From positions 1-6,538 of the forward strand of contig JAFTHD010000222.1 in assembly GCA_017457585.1 (NCBI GenBank): DNA of 6,538 bases, given 5' to 3'. Positions 1 through 5,824 of this stretch are shown here, piece after piece. The stretch's first letter is position 1, and every line of letters starts with the position of its first letter. A program made the position numbers and the translations under genes. Under the pieces are notes generated by a model. The model worked only from the letters and a program-made list of their open reading frames with translations, was not told where the DNA came from and ran no database searches. The DNA is from Bacillota bacterium. Lineage in GTDB: Bacteria; Bacillota_A; Clostridia; Peptostreptococcales; Anaerovoracaceae.

Positions 1-2
1 AC

Positions 3-200
3 AAGGATGATGGCAAATCTCTCGTATATCAGCAGGTTTTTGCAAACGACTATATGGATAAAGTTCGAGAGACGCTTGATATTGAGAACGAGACCTATGA
101 GAACTTTATGCTGGCAGAAGACAGTTTGACATACTTTTTCACGGGTAAGGATGAGGAGACAGGCAGAGATGTGATAACGCCTGTCAAGCTTCTGCCGTGA
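3..200 (+). CDS. N-terminal fragment of a polysaccharide deacetylase gene (partial, ends at in-frame TGA)
   Basis: This is an open stretch of 65 codons, cut off by the window's left edge, that ends at TGA 198-200. It is in the same reading frame as the deacetylase domain that follows, and no other stop lies between that TGA and the catalytic domain. The translated text has normal coding character (for example VYQQVFANDYMDKV and SLTYFFTGKDEETG). It resembles the poorly conserved regions found N-terminal to NodB domains in exported clostridial deacetylases. I infer that the TGA splits one longer gene. The start lies outside the window, so a signal peptide or membrane anchor cannot be judged. 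The alternative is an unrelated upstream gene that happens to end in frame; I think this is less likely because the region just after the TGA (DYEGWERDQV) also reads as linker protein. Confidence 0.55.
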   Translation, partial: KDDGKSLVYQQVFANDYMDKVRETLDIENETYENFMLAEDSLTYFFTGKDEETGRDVITPVKLLP

Positions 201-227
201 GATTACGAGGGCTGGGAAAGAGACCAG

Positions 228-860
228 GTGATGGCCAGATTCGTAGACCCTTCCAAGCCGATGGTCGCGCTCACCTACGATGACGGACCGGGACTAAAGA
301 GTGAGGATAAAATCCACGACGTGCTTGAGAAATACGATGCGGTTGCAACCTTCTTCTACTCCGGATACATGGTAAAAGGAAAGGAAGACAGGTTGAAGAG
401 ATCTGTTGAGAACGGATGTGAAATAGGCAGCCATACGTGGGATCATCCGGTGCTAACAAGTTGCGACAAGAAGGAACTGAAGAAGCAGCTCAACAAGACG
501 AACAAGACTATCAAAAAGGCCTGCGGCCAGGCGCCTGTGCTCTTCAGACCGAGCTACGGCATAACAAACAAGGAGATAAACAAAAAGGCTAAGCTTCCTG
601 TAATCATGTGGGATATAGACACGAAGGACTGGAAGACAAGAGATGCCAAGAAAATTTATAAGTCAGTGATTAAGAGGCACAAGAAGAACAAGCTGGATGG
701 AAAGATCGTTCTCATGCACTGTATCTACGACGAAACAGCAGATGCTACAGCAAAGATCGTTCCGTGGCTTGACGCCCACGGTTATCAGATGGTAACGGTG
801 AGCGAACTTTACAAATACGGCAAGGGTAAGGAACTGAAGCCGGGCAAAGTTTATCCTTAA
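228..860 (+). CDS. Polysaccharide deacetylase, NodB-type catalytic domain (CE4 family)
   Basis: This is a CE4 metal-dependent deacetylase domain, which in this family removes N- or O-acetyl groups from peptidoglycan or other surface glycans outside the cell. All five family motifs are visible, numbered from the GTG at 228: TYDDGP with Asp18/Asp19, SHTWDH with metal-binding His69 and His73, RPSYG at 107-111, WDIDTKDW at 128-135, and LMH with His164. The residue after His164 is Cys, where many members have Asp. The 210-aa segment is a complete NodB domain. However, the GTG at 228 has no convincing ribosome-binding site, and the frame is open upstream to the TGA at 198-200. I therefore think this is the C-terminal catalytic part of a longer exported protein whose gene carries a premature stop, and 228 is only a nominal start. 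Without the N-terminal part the domain would lack an export signal. It ends at TAA 858-860 with no clear terminator before the next promoter. Confidence 0.85.
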   Translation: MMARFVDPSKPMVALTYDDGPGLKSEDKIHDVLEKYDAVATFFYSGYMVKGKEDRLKRSVENGCEIGSHTWDHPVLTSCDKKELKKQLNKTNKTIKKACGQAPVLFRPSYGITNKEINKKAKLPVIMWDIDTKDWKTRDAKKIYKSVIKRHKKNKLDGKIVLMHCIYDETADATAKIVPWLDAHGYQMVTVSELYKYGKGKELKPGKVYP

Positions 861-875
861 GTGGTGAATGAGGTG

Positions 876-890
876 CACATGTGATATAAT
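876..890 (+). promoter_or_regulatory. Extended -10 promoter for the Rrf2 gene, with overlapping 8-bp palindrome
   Basis: TATAAT at 885-890 is preceded by TG at 882-883, giving a perfect extended -10 element. No good -35 is visible at the expected 17-bp spacing (862-867 reads TGGTGA), which fits an extended -10 promoter. A perfect palindrome, CACATGTG at 876-883, overlaps the TG element. Rrf2 regulators commonly autoregulate by binding next to their own promoter, so this may be an operator. That last point is inference only. Confidence 0.6.
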
Positions 891-916
891 GGGATGGAGA
901 GGTAAGGAGAGATAGG

Positions 917-1315
917 ATGCTTATTACGAGAAGAAGCGATTATGCACTTCGCATAATACGCGTGTTAAAAGATGGTGACGTTCACAATGTCAGAGAGATA
1001 TGTGAAAAAGAAGATATACCGAGGGCGTTTACTTATAAGATACTGAGAGAACTTGAACAGGCTGAGCTTGTGAGATCTGAGAGGGGCAACAAGGGCGGTT
1101 ATTATCTCGCAAAATCTCTCGATAATATGACCCTTTTTGACATCATCAATTTCACCGAAGACGGAGTGGATTTGATGCACTGCATGAAGGAAGGCTGCGA
1201 CAGGAATACTTTGAAATCCCCTTGTATGGTTCACAGGGAACTGGAACGAATCCAGGAGATACTGATTAAAGAGATGAAGTCAAAGCCTCTTTCGCAAGTG
1301 ATAGAAGGCGAGTGA
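917..1315 (+). CDS. Rrf2 family transcriptional regulator with a probable iron-sulfur cluster motif
   Basis: This 132-aa protein has the usual length for the Rrf2 family (IscR, NsrR, CymR, RsrR). The start MLITRRSDYALRI is the conserved first helix. A helix-turn-helix follows at about residues 24-46, and the wing reads RGNKGGYYLAK at 56-66. The C-terminal part has Cys89, Cys94 and Cys103 with His106, i.e. C-x4-C-x8-C-x2-H. This matches the Cys3-His layout of cluster-binding members, although the spacing differs from E. coli IscR (C-x5-C-x5/6-C-x2-H). The protein therefore probably senses iron-sulfur status, nitric oxide or redox state and binds DNA as a dimer; which of these cannot be told from sequence. 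AAGGAG at 904-909 sits 7 nt before ATG 917 and fixes the start. The gene is expressed from its own promoter. No iscS/iscU or other cluster-assembly gene follows it, so its target is not revealed by context. Confidence 0.9.
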   Translation: MLITRRSDYALRIIRVLKDGDVHNVREICEKEDIPRAFTYKILRELEQAELVRSERGNKGGYYLAKSLDNMTLFDIINFTEDGVDLMHCMKEGCDRNTLKSPCMVHRELERIQEILIKEMKSKPLSQVIEGE

Positions 1316-1316
1316 C

Positions 1317-1388
1317 ATGTCAGAATCAGCGGTCAGTGGGCTGCACCGCAGGTTGAAGCATCTGAAGGAACAAATTCAAAACAATTAA
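1317..1388 (+). CDS. Possible 23-aa small ORF behind the Rrf2 gene
   Basis: An ATG lies one base after the Rrf2 stop codon and opens a 23-codon frame ending at TAA 1386-1388. It encodes a basic, potentially helical peptide (segment LHRRLKHLKEQIQ). It lies just ahead of the shared terminator and could be translated by coupling to the Rrf2 gene. The upstream GAAGGCGAG is a weak ribosome-binding site. The frame is short enough to occur by chance, so this is only a candidate. Confidence 0.2.
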   Translation: MSESAVSGLHRRLKHLKEQIQNN

Positions 1389-1397
1389 AAAATAAGA

Positions 1398-1427
1398 GCA
1401 CTATCGGAATAGCGATAGTGCCTTTTT
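1398..1427. terminator. Bidirectional intrinsic terminator
   Basis: A perfect 9-bp stem (GCACTATCG at 1398-1406 with CGATAGTGC at 1413-1421) has a 6-nt loop. On the plus strand it is followed by five T at 1423-1427. On the minus strand it is followed by a T-rich tract (1384-1397 in complement, including six T). It can therefore end transcription of both the Rrf2 gene and the converging pepF-nadK-rluA operon. The stop codon of the pseudouridine synthase gene (TAG, 1403-1401) lies inside the stem, so the last codons of that gene double as terminator. Confidence 0.9.
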
Positions 1428-2294
1428 CATGTCTTCCGGTATCGGTGCTGTAATTGTGAGCCTTTCGCCTGTAGCCGGGTGATGAAAGGAAAGGCTGGAG
1501 GCGTGAAGTGCCTGCCTTTCAATTATAGCGGGTCTCTCCGTGCCGTATAGATGATCGCTGAGAACGGGGTGACCCAGGTGGGACATGTGAACCCTTATCT
1601 GATGGGTTCGTCCCGTCTCGAGCCTGAGTTCCACGTATGTGAAGCCGGATTCTATGAACCTGTCTATGACCTTGTAATGGGTTACGGAAGGATGGCCGCC
1701 TTCCATGACGCCACGCCTGACATCATCAGGATCAGGTCTCCCTATGGGAGCATCGATGGTTCCCATATCCTCCTCCATGATCCCTTCCACGATGGCGACG
1801 TAACGCTTTTCCGTCTCGTCGGCCTTCATCTGCTTCGTGATCTCATTCTGGGAAAAGGCGTTTTTGGCAACGATCAGGATGCCGGAGGTATCCCTGTCAA
1901 GTCTGTTGACGAATCGAACCTTAAAATGCTCCCCCGTCTCTTCCATCCTGTACATCAGCGCATTGGCGACAGTGCCCGTAGGGTTGCCCTTGGTCGGGTG
2001 AACGACAAGGCCCGGCTGCTTGTTGAGAAGGAGAATATCGCCGTCTTCGTAGACAGGGAAGAGGGGAATGTTCTCTGGCTCGAAGTTGCTCCGCTCCTCC
2101 GGGAGCACGATCTCTATGACATCACCTGCGGCTACTTTGTGCCAGCCCTCGGTCATCTCGCCGTTGCGGCGCACCAGTTTGTTCCTCTTGATCCTGTTTC
2201 TCAGCCTTGCGGAAAAGGTGAAGTTGTCGCGCATGATCTCGCGTACTTCCCGGCCTTCATCTTCAGTTGTAACGTGGTAAATGAAATCTGCCAT
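1401..2294 (-). CDS. RluA-family pseudouridine synthase (RluD-like)
   Basis: This 297-aa protein has the normal size for RluA/RluD-type enzymes, which convert specific uridines in 23S rRNA or tRNA to pseudouridine. An S4-like RNA-binding segment occupies about residues 28-65. The catalytic core follows, with NRLDRDTSG at 130-138, in which Asp133 is the expected nucleophile. Further family signatures are HPSVTHYKV (201-209), TGRTHQIRVHMSHLGHP (228-243) and a C-terminal YG box. The gene is intact. It starts 12 nt after the nadK stop and no Shine-Dalgarno sequence is visible before ATG 2294; the leader there is A/T rich. Translation may rely on ribosomes finishing nadK. It ends within the shared terminator hairpin. 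The exact uridine target cannot be assigned because the RluA, RluC and RluD branches share these motifs, so I give no symbol. Confidence 0.93.
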   Translation of the reverse strand: MADFIYHVTTEDEGREVREIMRDNFTFSARLRNRIKRNKLVRRNGEMTEGWHKVAAGDVIEIVLPEERSNFEPENIPLFPVYEDGDILLLNKQPGLVVHPTKGNPTGTVANALMYRMEETGEHFKVRFVNRLDRDTSGILIVAKNAFSQNEITKQMKADETEKRYVAIVEGIMEEDMGTIDAPIGRPDPDDVRRGVMEGGHPSVTHYKVIDRFIESGFTYVELRLETGRTHQIRVHMSHLGHPVLSDHLYGTERPAIIERQALHASSLSFHHPATGERLTITAPIPEDMKKALSLFR

Positions 2295-2306
2295 AAATAT
2301 AAGTGT

Positions 2307-3110
2307 TTACAGGAACTTGGACTTAACCTTGCTCCAAAAGTCGTAGTCGTGGCTTCTTATAAGCTTAATTGTGGTGTCGGACACTTTGATATTGATTCTC
2401 TTAACGTGTGTGTATCCCGTCTCGTAGCCGTCGTTGAACACGAAGACCCTCTGCTGCCTGTCATCGGGGATTACCTCGATGGTCTTGTCAGACGGCAGCA
2501 TGAGGCTGGAGGTAAAGGATCGGTAAGCGTTGGTGTTAATCGGCGCGATAGGCGTAAGCTGGAGCGCGTCCAGTCTCGGATCCACGATGGCACCGCCAAG
2601 GGAGTAGTTGTACGCCGTTGAACCGGAGGATGGCGCGCAGAGTATGCCGTCTCCCGTAAACTGCTGAATGAGAATGTCGTCGATGCTCAGTTCCAGGTGA
2701 ACGGCAGATGACTGTCTTCCCCTGATGACAACTTCGTTCAGTCCCGTATGGTGATATTCGCATCCGTCTTCCGTAATTACCGTGGCGTTTACCGTGTTCA
2801 GCGGCTGTATGGTGTACCTGCCGTTCAGGTATTCAATTAAAAAGCGGTCAAACTCGTCCAGGGTGATTTCCTCGAAGAAACCCAGGTGACCCGTGTTGAT
2901 TCCGAGGAAAGGGACCTGAGGAAAATCGCATTTGTGAACGGCCTCGATGAATGCTCCGTCGCCGCCGATACAGATGATCAGTGACGTCTCCGGAGAGTAT
3001 TCTGTTGCAACAGTGTACCCCAGGTCGTTGAACTTTCTCTGTATATATGACATGGCGTCTATGGATGCAGGCATTTCGTTTGTAAAGACGTTGATTAGCT
3101 TCTTGTTCAT
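2307..3110 (-). CDS. nadK: NAD kinase
   Basis: This cytoplasmic enzyme phosphorylates NAD to NADP and is the sole route to NADP in most bacteria. The 267-aa protein is full length. It shows GGDG at 49-52 followed by AF (many family members have GGDGT), the NTGHLGFF segment at 72-79, NEVVIR at 125-130, and GDGILCAPSSGSTAY at 153-167, the glycine-rich signature in which family members usually have TPTGSTAY. SLGGAIVDP follows directly. The start ATG overlaps the pepF stop as ATGA (3110-3107). GGAG lies 8 nt upstream inside the pepF coding sequence, so the two are translationally coupled. The pairing with an RluA-type gene downstream puts it in a housekeeping operon. Because expression depends on transcription, and perhaps translation, through pepF, the premature stop in pepF could reduce NadK output by polarity. 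Confidence 0.93.
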   Translation of the reverse strand: MNKKLINVFTNEMPASIDAMSYIQRKFNDLGYTVATEYSPETSLIICIGGDGAFIEAVHKCDFPQVPFLGINTGHLGFFEEITLDEFDRFLIEYLNGRYTIQPLNTVNATVITEDGCEYHHTGLNEVVIRGRQSSAVHLELSIDDILIQQFTGDGILCAPSSGSTAYNYSLGGAIVDPRLDALQLTPIAPINTNAYRSFTSSLMLPSDKTIEVIPDDRQQRVFVFNDGYETGYTHVKRINIKVSDTTIKLIRSHDYDFWSKVKSKFL

Positions 3111-3928
3111 ACCAGTTTCTCCAGTTCCTCCAGCAGGTCGTTGAACTTGTCCATAGCCTTTTTGACAGGTTCAGGGGAGCTCATATCAACGCCTGCAATC
3201 TTCAGAAGTTCTATCGGATAGTCTGATTCGCCGGTCCTTAGGAAGTCGATATATCTTTCCGCTGCAGGTCTGCCTTCTGTCAGTATCTTCTGGGATATGG
3301 CAGTTGCGGCCGAGTAACCTGTAGCGTATTTATAAACGTAAAATGCGTTGTAGAAGTGAGGAATCCTCGCCCATTCGTATCGGATCGTATCATCATGGGT
3401 TATGGCAGGTCCGTAGTACTTGCTGTTCAGATCATCGTACGTCTGGCACAGCCATTCAGCGGTGAGGACTTCACCGGCTTCGATGGCTCTGTGGGTCAGA
3501 TCCTCGAACTCTGCAAACATGGTCTGTCGGAAGAGGGTAGTCCTGAACTCCTCCAGGTGCAGGTTCAGAAGATACTTGCGCATCTCGATGTCATCGTTGG
3601 TCTCAAAGAGGTGTGCCATGAGCAGCGACTCGTTGACGGTGGAAGCGACCTCCGCCGTGAATATGGAATGACTTCCATAGATGTACGGCTGCGTTTCCCT
3701 GGTGTAGGAAGCGTGCATGGAATGACCCATCTCGTGGATGATGGTGAATACGTCCTTGAGGGTATCCGTGTAGTTGAGAAGGATGTAAGGGTAGCTGTCG
3801 TAACAGCCGAAGCTGTATGCTCCGCTGGTCTTGCCCTTGTTCTCGTAGACATCGATCCATCCCTGACTGATTCCCTCGTTCATGCGCGAGAGGTATTCGC
3901 TTCCCAGCGGCTTCAGCGCATCCCTCAT
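3107..3928 (-). CDS. pepF: Oligoendopeptidase F, C-terminal catalytic half (after in-frame TAA)
   Basis: This is the metal-binding half of an M3B family zinc oligopeptidase that cleaves short peptides in the cytoplasm. In full-gene numbering (codon 1 at 4909) it contains the segment GWIDVYENKGKTSGAYS, the zinc site HEMGH at 392-396, and the third ligand Glu420 in TAEVAST. All expected residues are present, and the C-terminus ends normally at TGA 3109-3107, overlapping nadK. The frame continues upstream without a break to TAA 3988-3986, the only interruption to the other half. ATG 3928 has a GAGGAAGG-like sequence about 10 nt upstream, so separate translation of this half is conceivable. It is listed on its own because the TAA divides the gene; by descent it is one gene with the feature at 3986-4909. 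Confidence 0.88.
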   Translation of the reverse strand: MRDALKPLGSEYLSRMNEGISQGWIDVYENKGKTSGAYSFGCYDSYPYILLNYTDTLKDVFTIIHEMGHSMHASYTRETQPYIYGSHSIFTAEVASTVNESLLMAHLFETNDDIEMRKYLLNLHLEEFRTTLFRQTMFAEFEDLTHRAIEAGEVLTAEWLCQTYDDLNSKYYGPAITHDDTIRYEWARIPHFYNAFYVYKYATGYSAATAISQKILTEGRPAAERYIDFLRTGESDYPIELLKIAGVDMSSPEPVKKAMDKFNDLLEELEKLV

Positions 3929-3985
3929 GATATCCAGACCTTCCTCGAAGGATACGGTCCTATCCGGAATCTTGATGAGAGGAAC

Positions 3986-4909
3986 TTAGATGTCAGCCAT
4001 GGTCAGCTCGTCTGTTCCCATGAGCTTCTTTCTCAGCTCTACATATCTGTGCAGGGACGGAAGGTTGTCACCTACGACCTTGACAAGGTTATCGTAAACC
4101 TGTCCCGGAATGTTGTCGTCGTAAAGGGCGGCAGCCCTCGAGCTCTCGTAGTTTCTCAGACGTGCGCTCACCACGTCTGTCTTCGTATTGTAGTTGTACG
4201 TCGTCGCAATGGTGTTGATGAGCGCTTTGTAACCGCCGTACATTGCCTGATAAGCGTTGCGGCGGAGAAGGGCGTCGTGACTTTCCATGCACTTGATGTA
4301 GCTGCCGTGGGTGATCCGTACATCGTTGCCGTCAGAATCCTTCACCGTACCGAAATCCAGAACAGCGTTGTTCAGCATGGTGAAGATGTCTCCCGTGGCA
4401 CCTGTAATCTCGCTCATCTGGGCGATGATGCTCTCCTCTGAAGGAGAGAGCACGTGGGCTTTGCGCCGCAAGGTGTCCTTGATTGCAAATTCGTGTATCT
4501 TAAGATCGTCGTTTTCCGATAGGAAGGACAGAATCCTTTCTTCAGGCGCTGCCAAAAGCTCCGGGGTGAAGAAGGAAAGGGCAGCGGAGACAGCAGCGAT
4601 AACGCTCATGCACTTATCTGCCATGGCCTGATAGCGCTCATTGCCGTTGTCCTCGTCACGTTTCATGTGGGCGTAGGTGTAAATCTTCTCAAGATTCCTC
4701 CAGATCTCGTCCTTTGCCATAAAAGCGGCTGCCAGTGTATCGCTGTCCTTTGCCAGTGAACCTGCATACTTTTTTGCGAAGTCGTCTGCGCTTGCGCGCA
4801 CCGCTTCAAGCTGATCGTCTATTACGCTCTCATCTGGAATCATCGCCTCTATATTCCACTTGTATTTGTCATCGATCTGATCGCGTGTTTTAAGCTGATC
4901 CTTACCCTT
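3986..4909 (-). CDS. pepF: Oligoendopeptidase F, N-terminal half (lost ATG start, ends at in-frame TAA)
   Basis: This is the N-terminal helical half of the M3B peptidase. A consensus GGAGG (4920-4916) is followed after 6 nt by AAG (4909-4907), exactly where ATG should be. Reading from that codon gives GKDQLKTRDQIDDKYKWNIEAM, which has the Y-x-W-[DN] pattern typical of the PepF amino terminus. The first ATG in frame is 4843, codon 23, which would delete this conserved segment and has no proper ribosome-binding site. At the other end the text LTMADI runs into TAA (3988-3986, codon 308) and then VPLIK. In the family this stretch reads approximately YDLYVPL, so the TAA sits at the tyrosine position, one base from TAC or TAT. 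With the downstream half the gene would be about 600 codons, the normal PepF length. The gene is thus damaged at two points by single substitutions, or the sequence has errors there. Confidence 0.85.
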   Translation of the reverse strand, partial: KGKDQLKTRDQIDDKYKWNIEAMIPDESVIDDQLEAVRASADDFAKKYAGSLAKDSDTLAAAFMAKDEIWRNLEKIYTYAHMKRDEDNGNERYQAMADKCMSVIAAVSAALSFFTPELLAAPEERILSFLSENDDLKIHEFAIKDTLRRKAHVLSPSEESIIAQMSEITGATGDIFTMLNNAVLDFGTVKDSDGNDVRITHGSYIKCMESHDALLRRNAYQAMYGGYKALINTIATTYNYNTKTDVVSARLRNYESSRAAALYDDNIPGQVYDNLVKVVGDNLPSLHRYVELRKKLMGTDELTMADI

Positions 4910-4915
4910 AATTTA

Positions 4916-4920
4916 CCTCC
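4916..4920 (-). promoter_or_regulatory. Ribosome-binding site of pepF
   Basis: A perfect GGAGG on the minus strand lies 6 nt before an AAG codon in the pepF frame. It identifies the original start codon position as 4909-4907 and argues against ATG 4843 as the true start. Confidence 0.75.
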
Positions 4921-4927
4921 TGTTTCT

Positions 4928-4955
4928 TTGATTCTACAGGGTATTATGTTATAAT
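4928..4955 (+). promoter_or_regulatory. Promoter for murI
   Basis: TTGATT at 4928-4933 is followed by a 16-bp spacer and a perfect TATAAT at 4950-4955. Transcription would start near 4962 and run through murI and the downstream acidic-protein gene. The -10 lies in the left arm of the inverted repeat at 4945-4976. Confidence 0.7.
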
Positions 4956-4976
4956 TGCAGATGTTATTATAACATA
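4945..4976. repeat. Perfect 11-bp inverted repeat between divergent pepF and murI
   Basis: TATGTTATAAT (4945-4955) and ATTATAACATA (4966-4976) are exact reverse complements, separated by 10 bp. Each arm contains TATAAT reading toward its own gene: 4950-4955 on the plus strand for murI and 4971-4966 on the minus strand for pepF. No good -35 is visible for the minus-strand copy. The symmetry can be read as a two-way promoter, an operator for a dimeric repressor, or both. Confidence 0.7.
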
Positions 4977-4997
4977 GTTTATGGAGGAATATGCTAT

Positions 4998-5579
4998 ATG
5001 GATAACAGGCCGATTGGTTTTTTTGATTCCGGTCTCGGCGGTCTGACGTGCGTTTCTCCGCTGATGAAAAGGCTGCCTGAGGAAAAGATTATATATTTCG
5101 GGGATACGGCGAGAACGCCTTACGGTTCGAAGGCCGCTGGCACGATACGATCCTTTGCAGGGGAGATCACCGACTTTCTCGTGAGCAAAGATGTGAAGAT
5201 GATCGTCATCGCCTGCAATACGGTGAGTGCAACCTGCGTGGATGATCTTAGAAAGCGCTTCCCGGACATTCCTGTTGTCGGGATTATTGAGCCTGCTGCA
5301 AGGTATGTGGCGGAGACATGCAGCGCTGAGAACAACGTGGGGATCATCGGAACCAAGGTGACAATCAGGAGCGGAGCATACGAGAAGACCATTAAGGAAT
5401 TCAACGGCGATATCAACATATTTCAGACGCCCTGTCCTGCTTACGTGCCGCTCATAGAAGAGGGGATTATCGCAAGCGACATCATGGATCTTACCATCCG
5501 GCATTATATGGACGATTTCATTCGTGAAAATGATATCGACAAGGTTGTGCTGGGATGCACCCATTATCCGCTGATCTGA
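4998..5579 (+). CDS. murI: Glutamate racemase, truncated by in-frame TGA
   Basis: MurI interconverts L- and D-glutamate in the cytoplasm to supply D-Glu for peptidoglycan. The 193 codons before the TGA contain all catalytic elements: FFDSGLGGL with Asp10/Ser11, YFGDTARTPYGSK at 33-45, the first catalytic Cys73 in ACNT, and the second catalytic Cys187 in GCTHYP. GGAGG at 4983-4987 precedes ATG 4998 by 10 nt. The protein would stop right after GCTHYPLI, about 80 residues short of the usual 260-275. The missing part continues in the same frame at 5580-5822. As D-Glu synthesis is normally essential, a true null would need another source, such as a D-amino acid transaminase or a second racemase. 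Alternatives are readthrough or a base error. Confidence 0.9.
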   Translation: MDNRPIGFFDSGLGGLTCVSPLMKRLPEEKIIYFGDTARTPYGSKAAGTIRSFAGEITDFLVSKDVKMIVIACNTVSATCVDDLRKRFPDIPVVGIIEPAARYVAETCSAENNVGIIGTKVTIRSGAYEKTIKEFNGDINIFQTPCPAYVPLIEEGIIASDIMDLTIRHYMDDFIRENDIDKVVLGCTHYPLI

Positions 5580-5822
5580 AAGATAATCGAGAGGATATAC
5601 CCTGAGGTTGAGATCATAAACCCCTCCGACATACAGGCGGACACCATCGTTCGAATCCTAAAGGAGAGAGACGCACTGGCCGAAGACTCAAACTTCGAAA
5701 CCGTCTTTTACGCCAGCGACCTTAGCGAGAACTTCCTGAACATGATAGACAGGATATTCGAAGACGAGGAAGAGGATGCCAAGGTCAAGTTCAAAAATTT
5801 CGATCTTGAGAAAGGGGAATAG
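5580..5822 (+). pseudogene. murI: C-terminal segment of murI beyond the in-frame TGA
   Basis: This continues the murI frame directly after TGA 5577-5579 and ends at TAG 5820-5822. It starts KIIERIYP, which fits the helix expected after GCTHYPL in glutamate racemases. It then contains EIINPSDIQADTIVRIL and ETVFYASDLSENFLNM, matching the conserved late NPS and F-x-x-SDL-x-x-F segments. Added to the first part it gives 274 residues, the normal family length. There is no ATG or ribosome-binding site near its start, so it is not an independent gene. Confidence 0.85.
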
Positions 5823-5824
5823 GT

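Noticed and set aside
715..726. Cys after the last catalytic His of the deacetylase as a damaging mutation
   Set aside because: Changing the usual Asp codon to TGT needs more than one base, and this position varies in the family, so natural variation is more likely.
1313..1400. Rrf2 stop TGA as another premature stop with coding beyond
   Set aside because: The frame stays open after 1315, but 132 aa is the normal family length and the following frame runs straight through the terminator hairpin.
1551..2621. Long plus-strand open frame of 356 codons
   Set aside because: It lies antisense across the RluA-family and nadK genes, runs over their junction, and its translation shows no family motifs. 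It is a shadow of the codon bias on the other strand.
3356..4441. Long plus-strand open frame of 361 codons
   Set aside because: It is antisense to pepF, with no ribosome-binding site and no recognisable motif. The minus-strand frame carries HEMGH and other PepF signatures.
4944..5564. Minus-strand open frame across murI
   Set aside because: It is antisense to clearly coding murI sequence and has no independent support.
198..5579. Reassigned genetic code (TGA or TAA as sense)
   Set aside because: TGA ends the Rrf2, pepF and acidic-protein genes, TAA ends nadK and the deacetylase, and TAG ends murI and the RluA-family gene, all at natural lengths. Tryptophan is encoded by TGG. The internal stops are of two kinds, so one reassignment cannot explain them.
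5577..5579. Selenocysteine at the murI TGA
   Set aside because: Both catalytic cysteines are present as ordinary TGC codons, the TGA is not at a cysteine position in the family, and I see no convincing SECIS-like hairpin immediately downstream.
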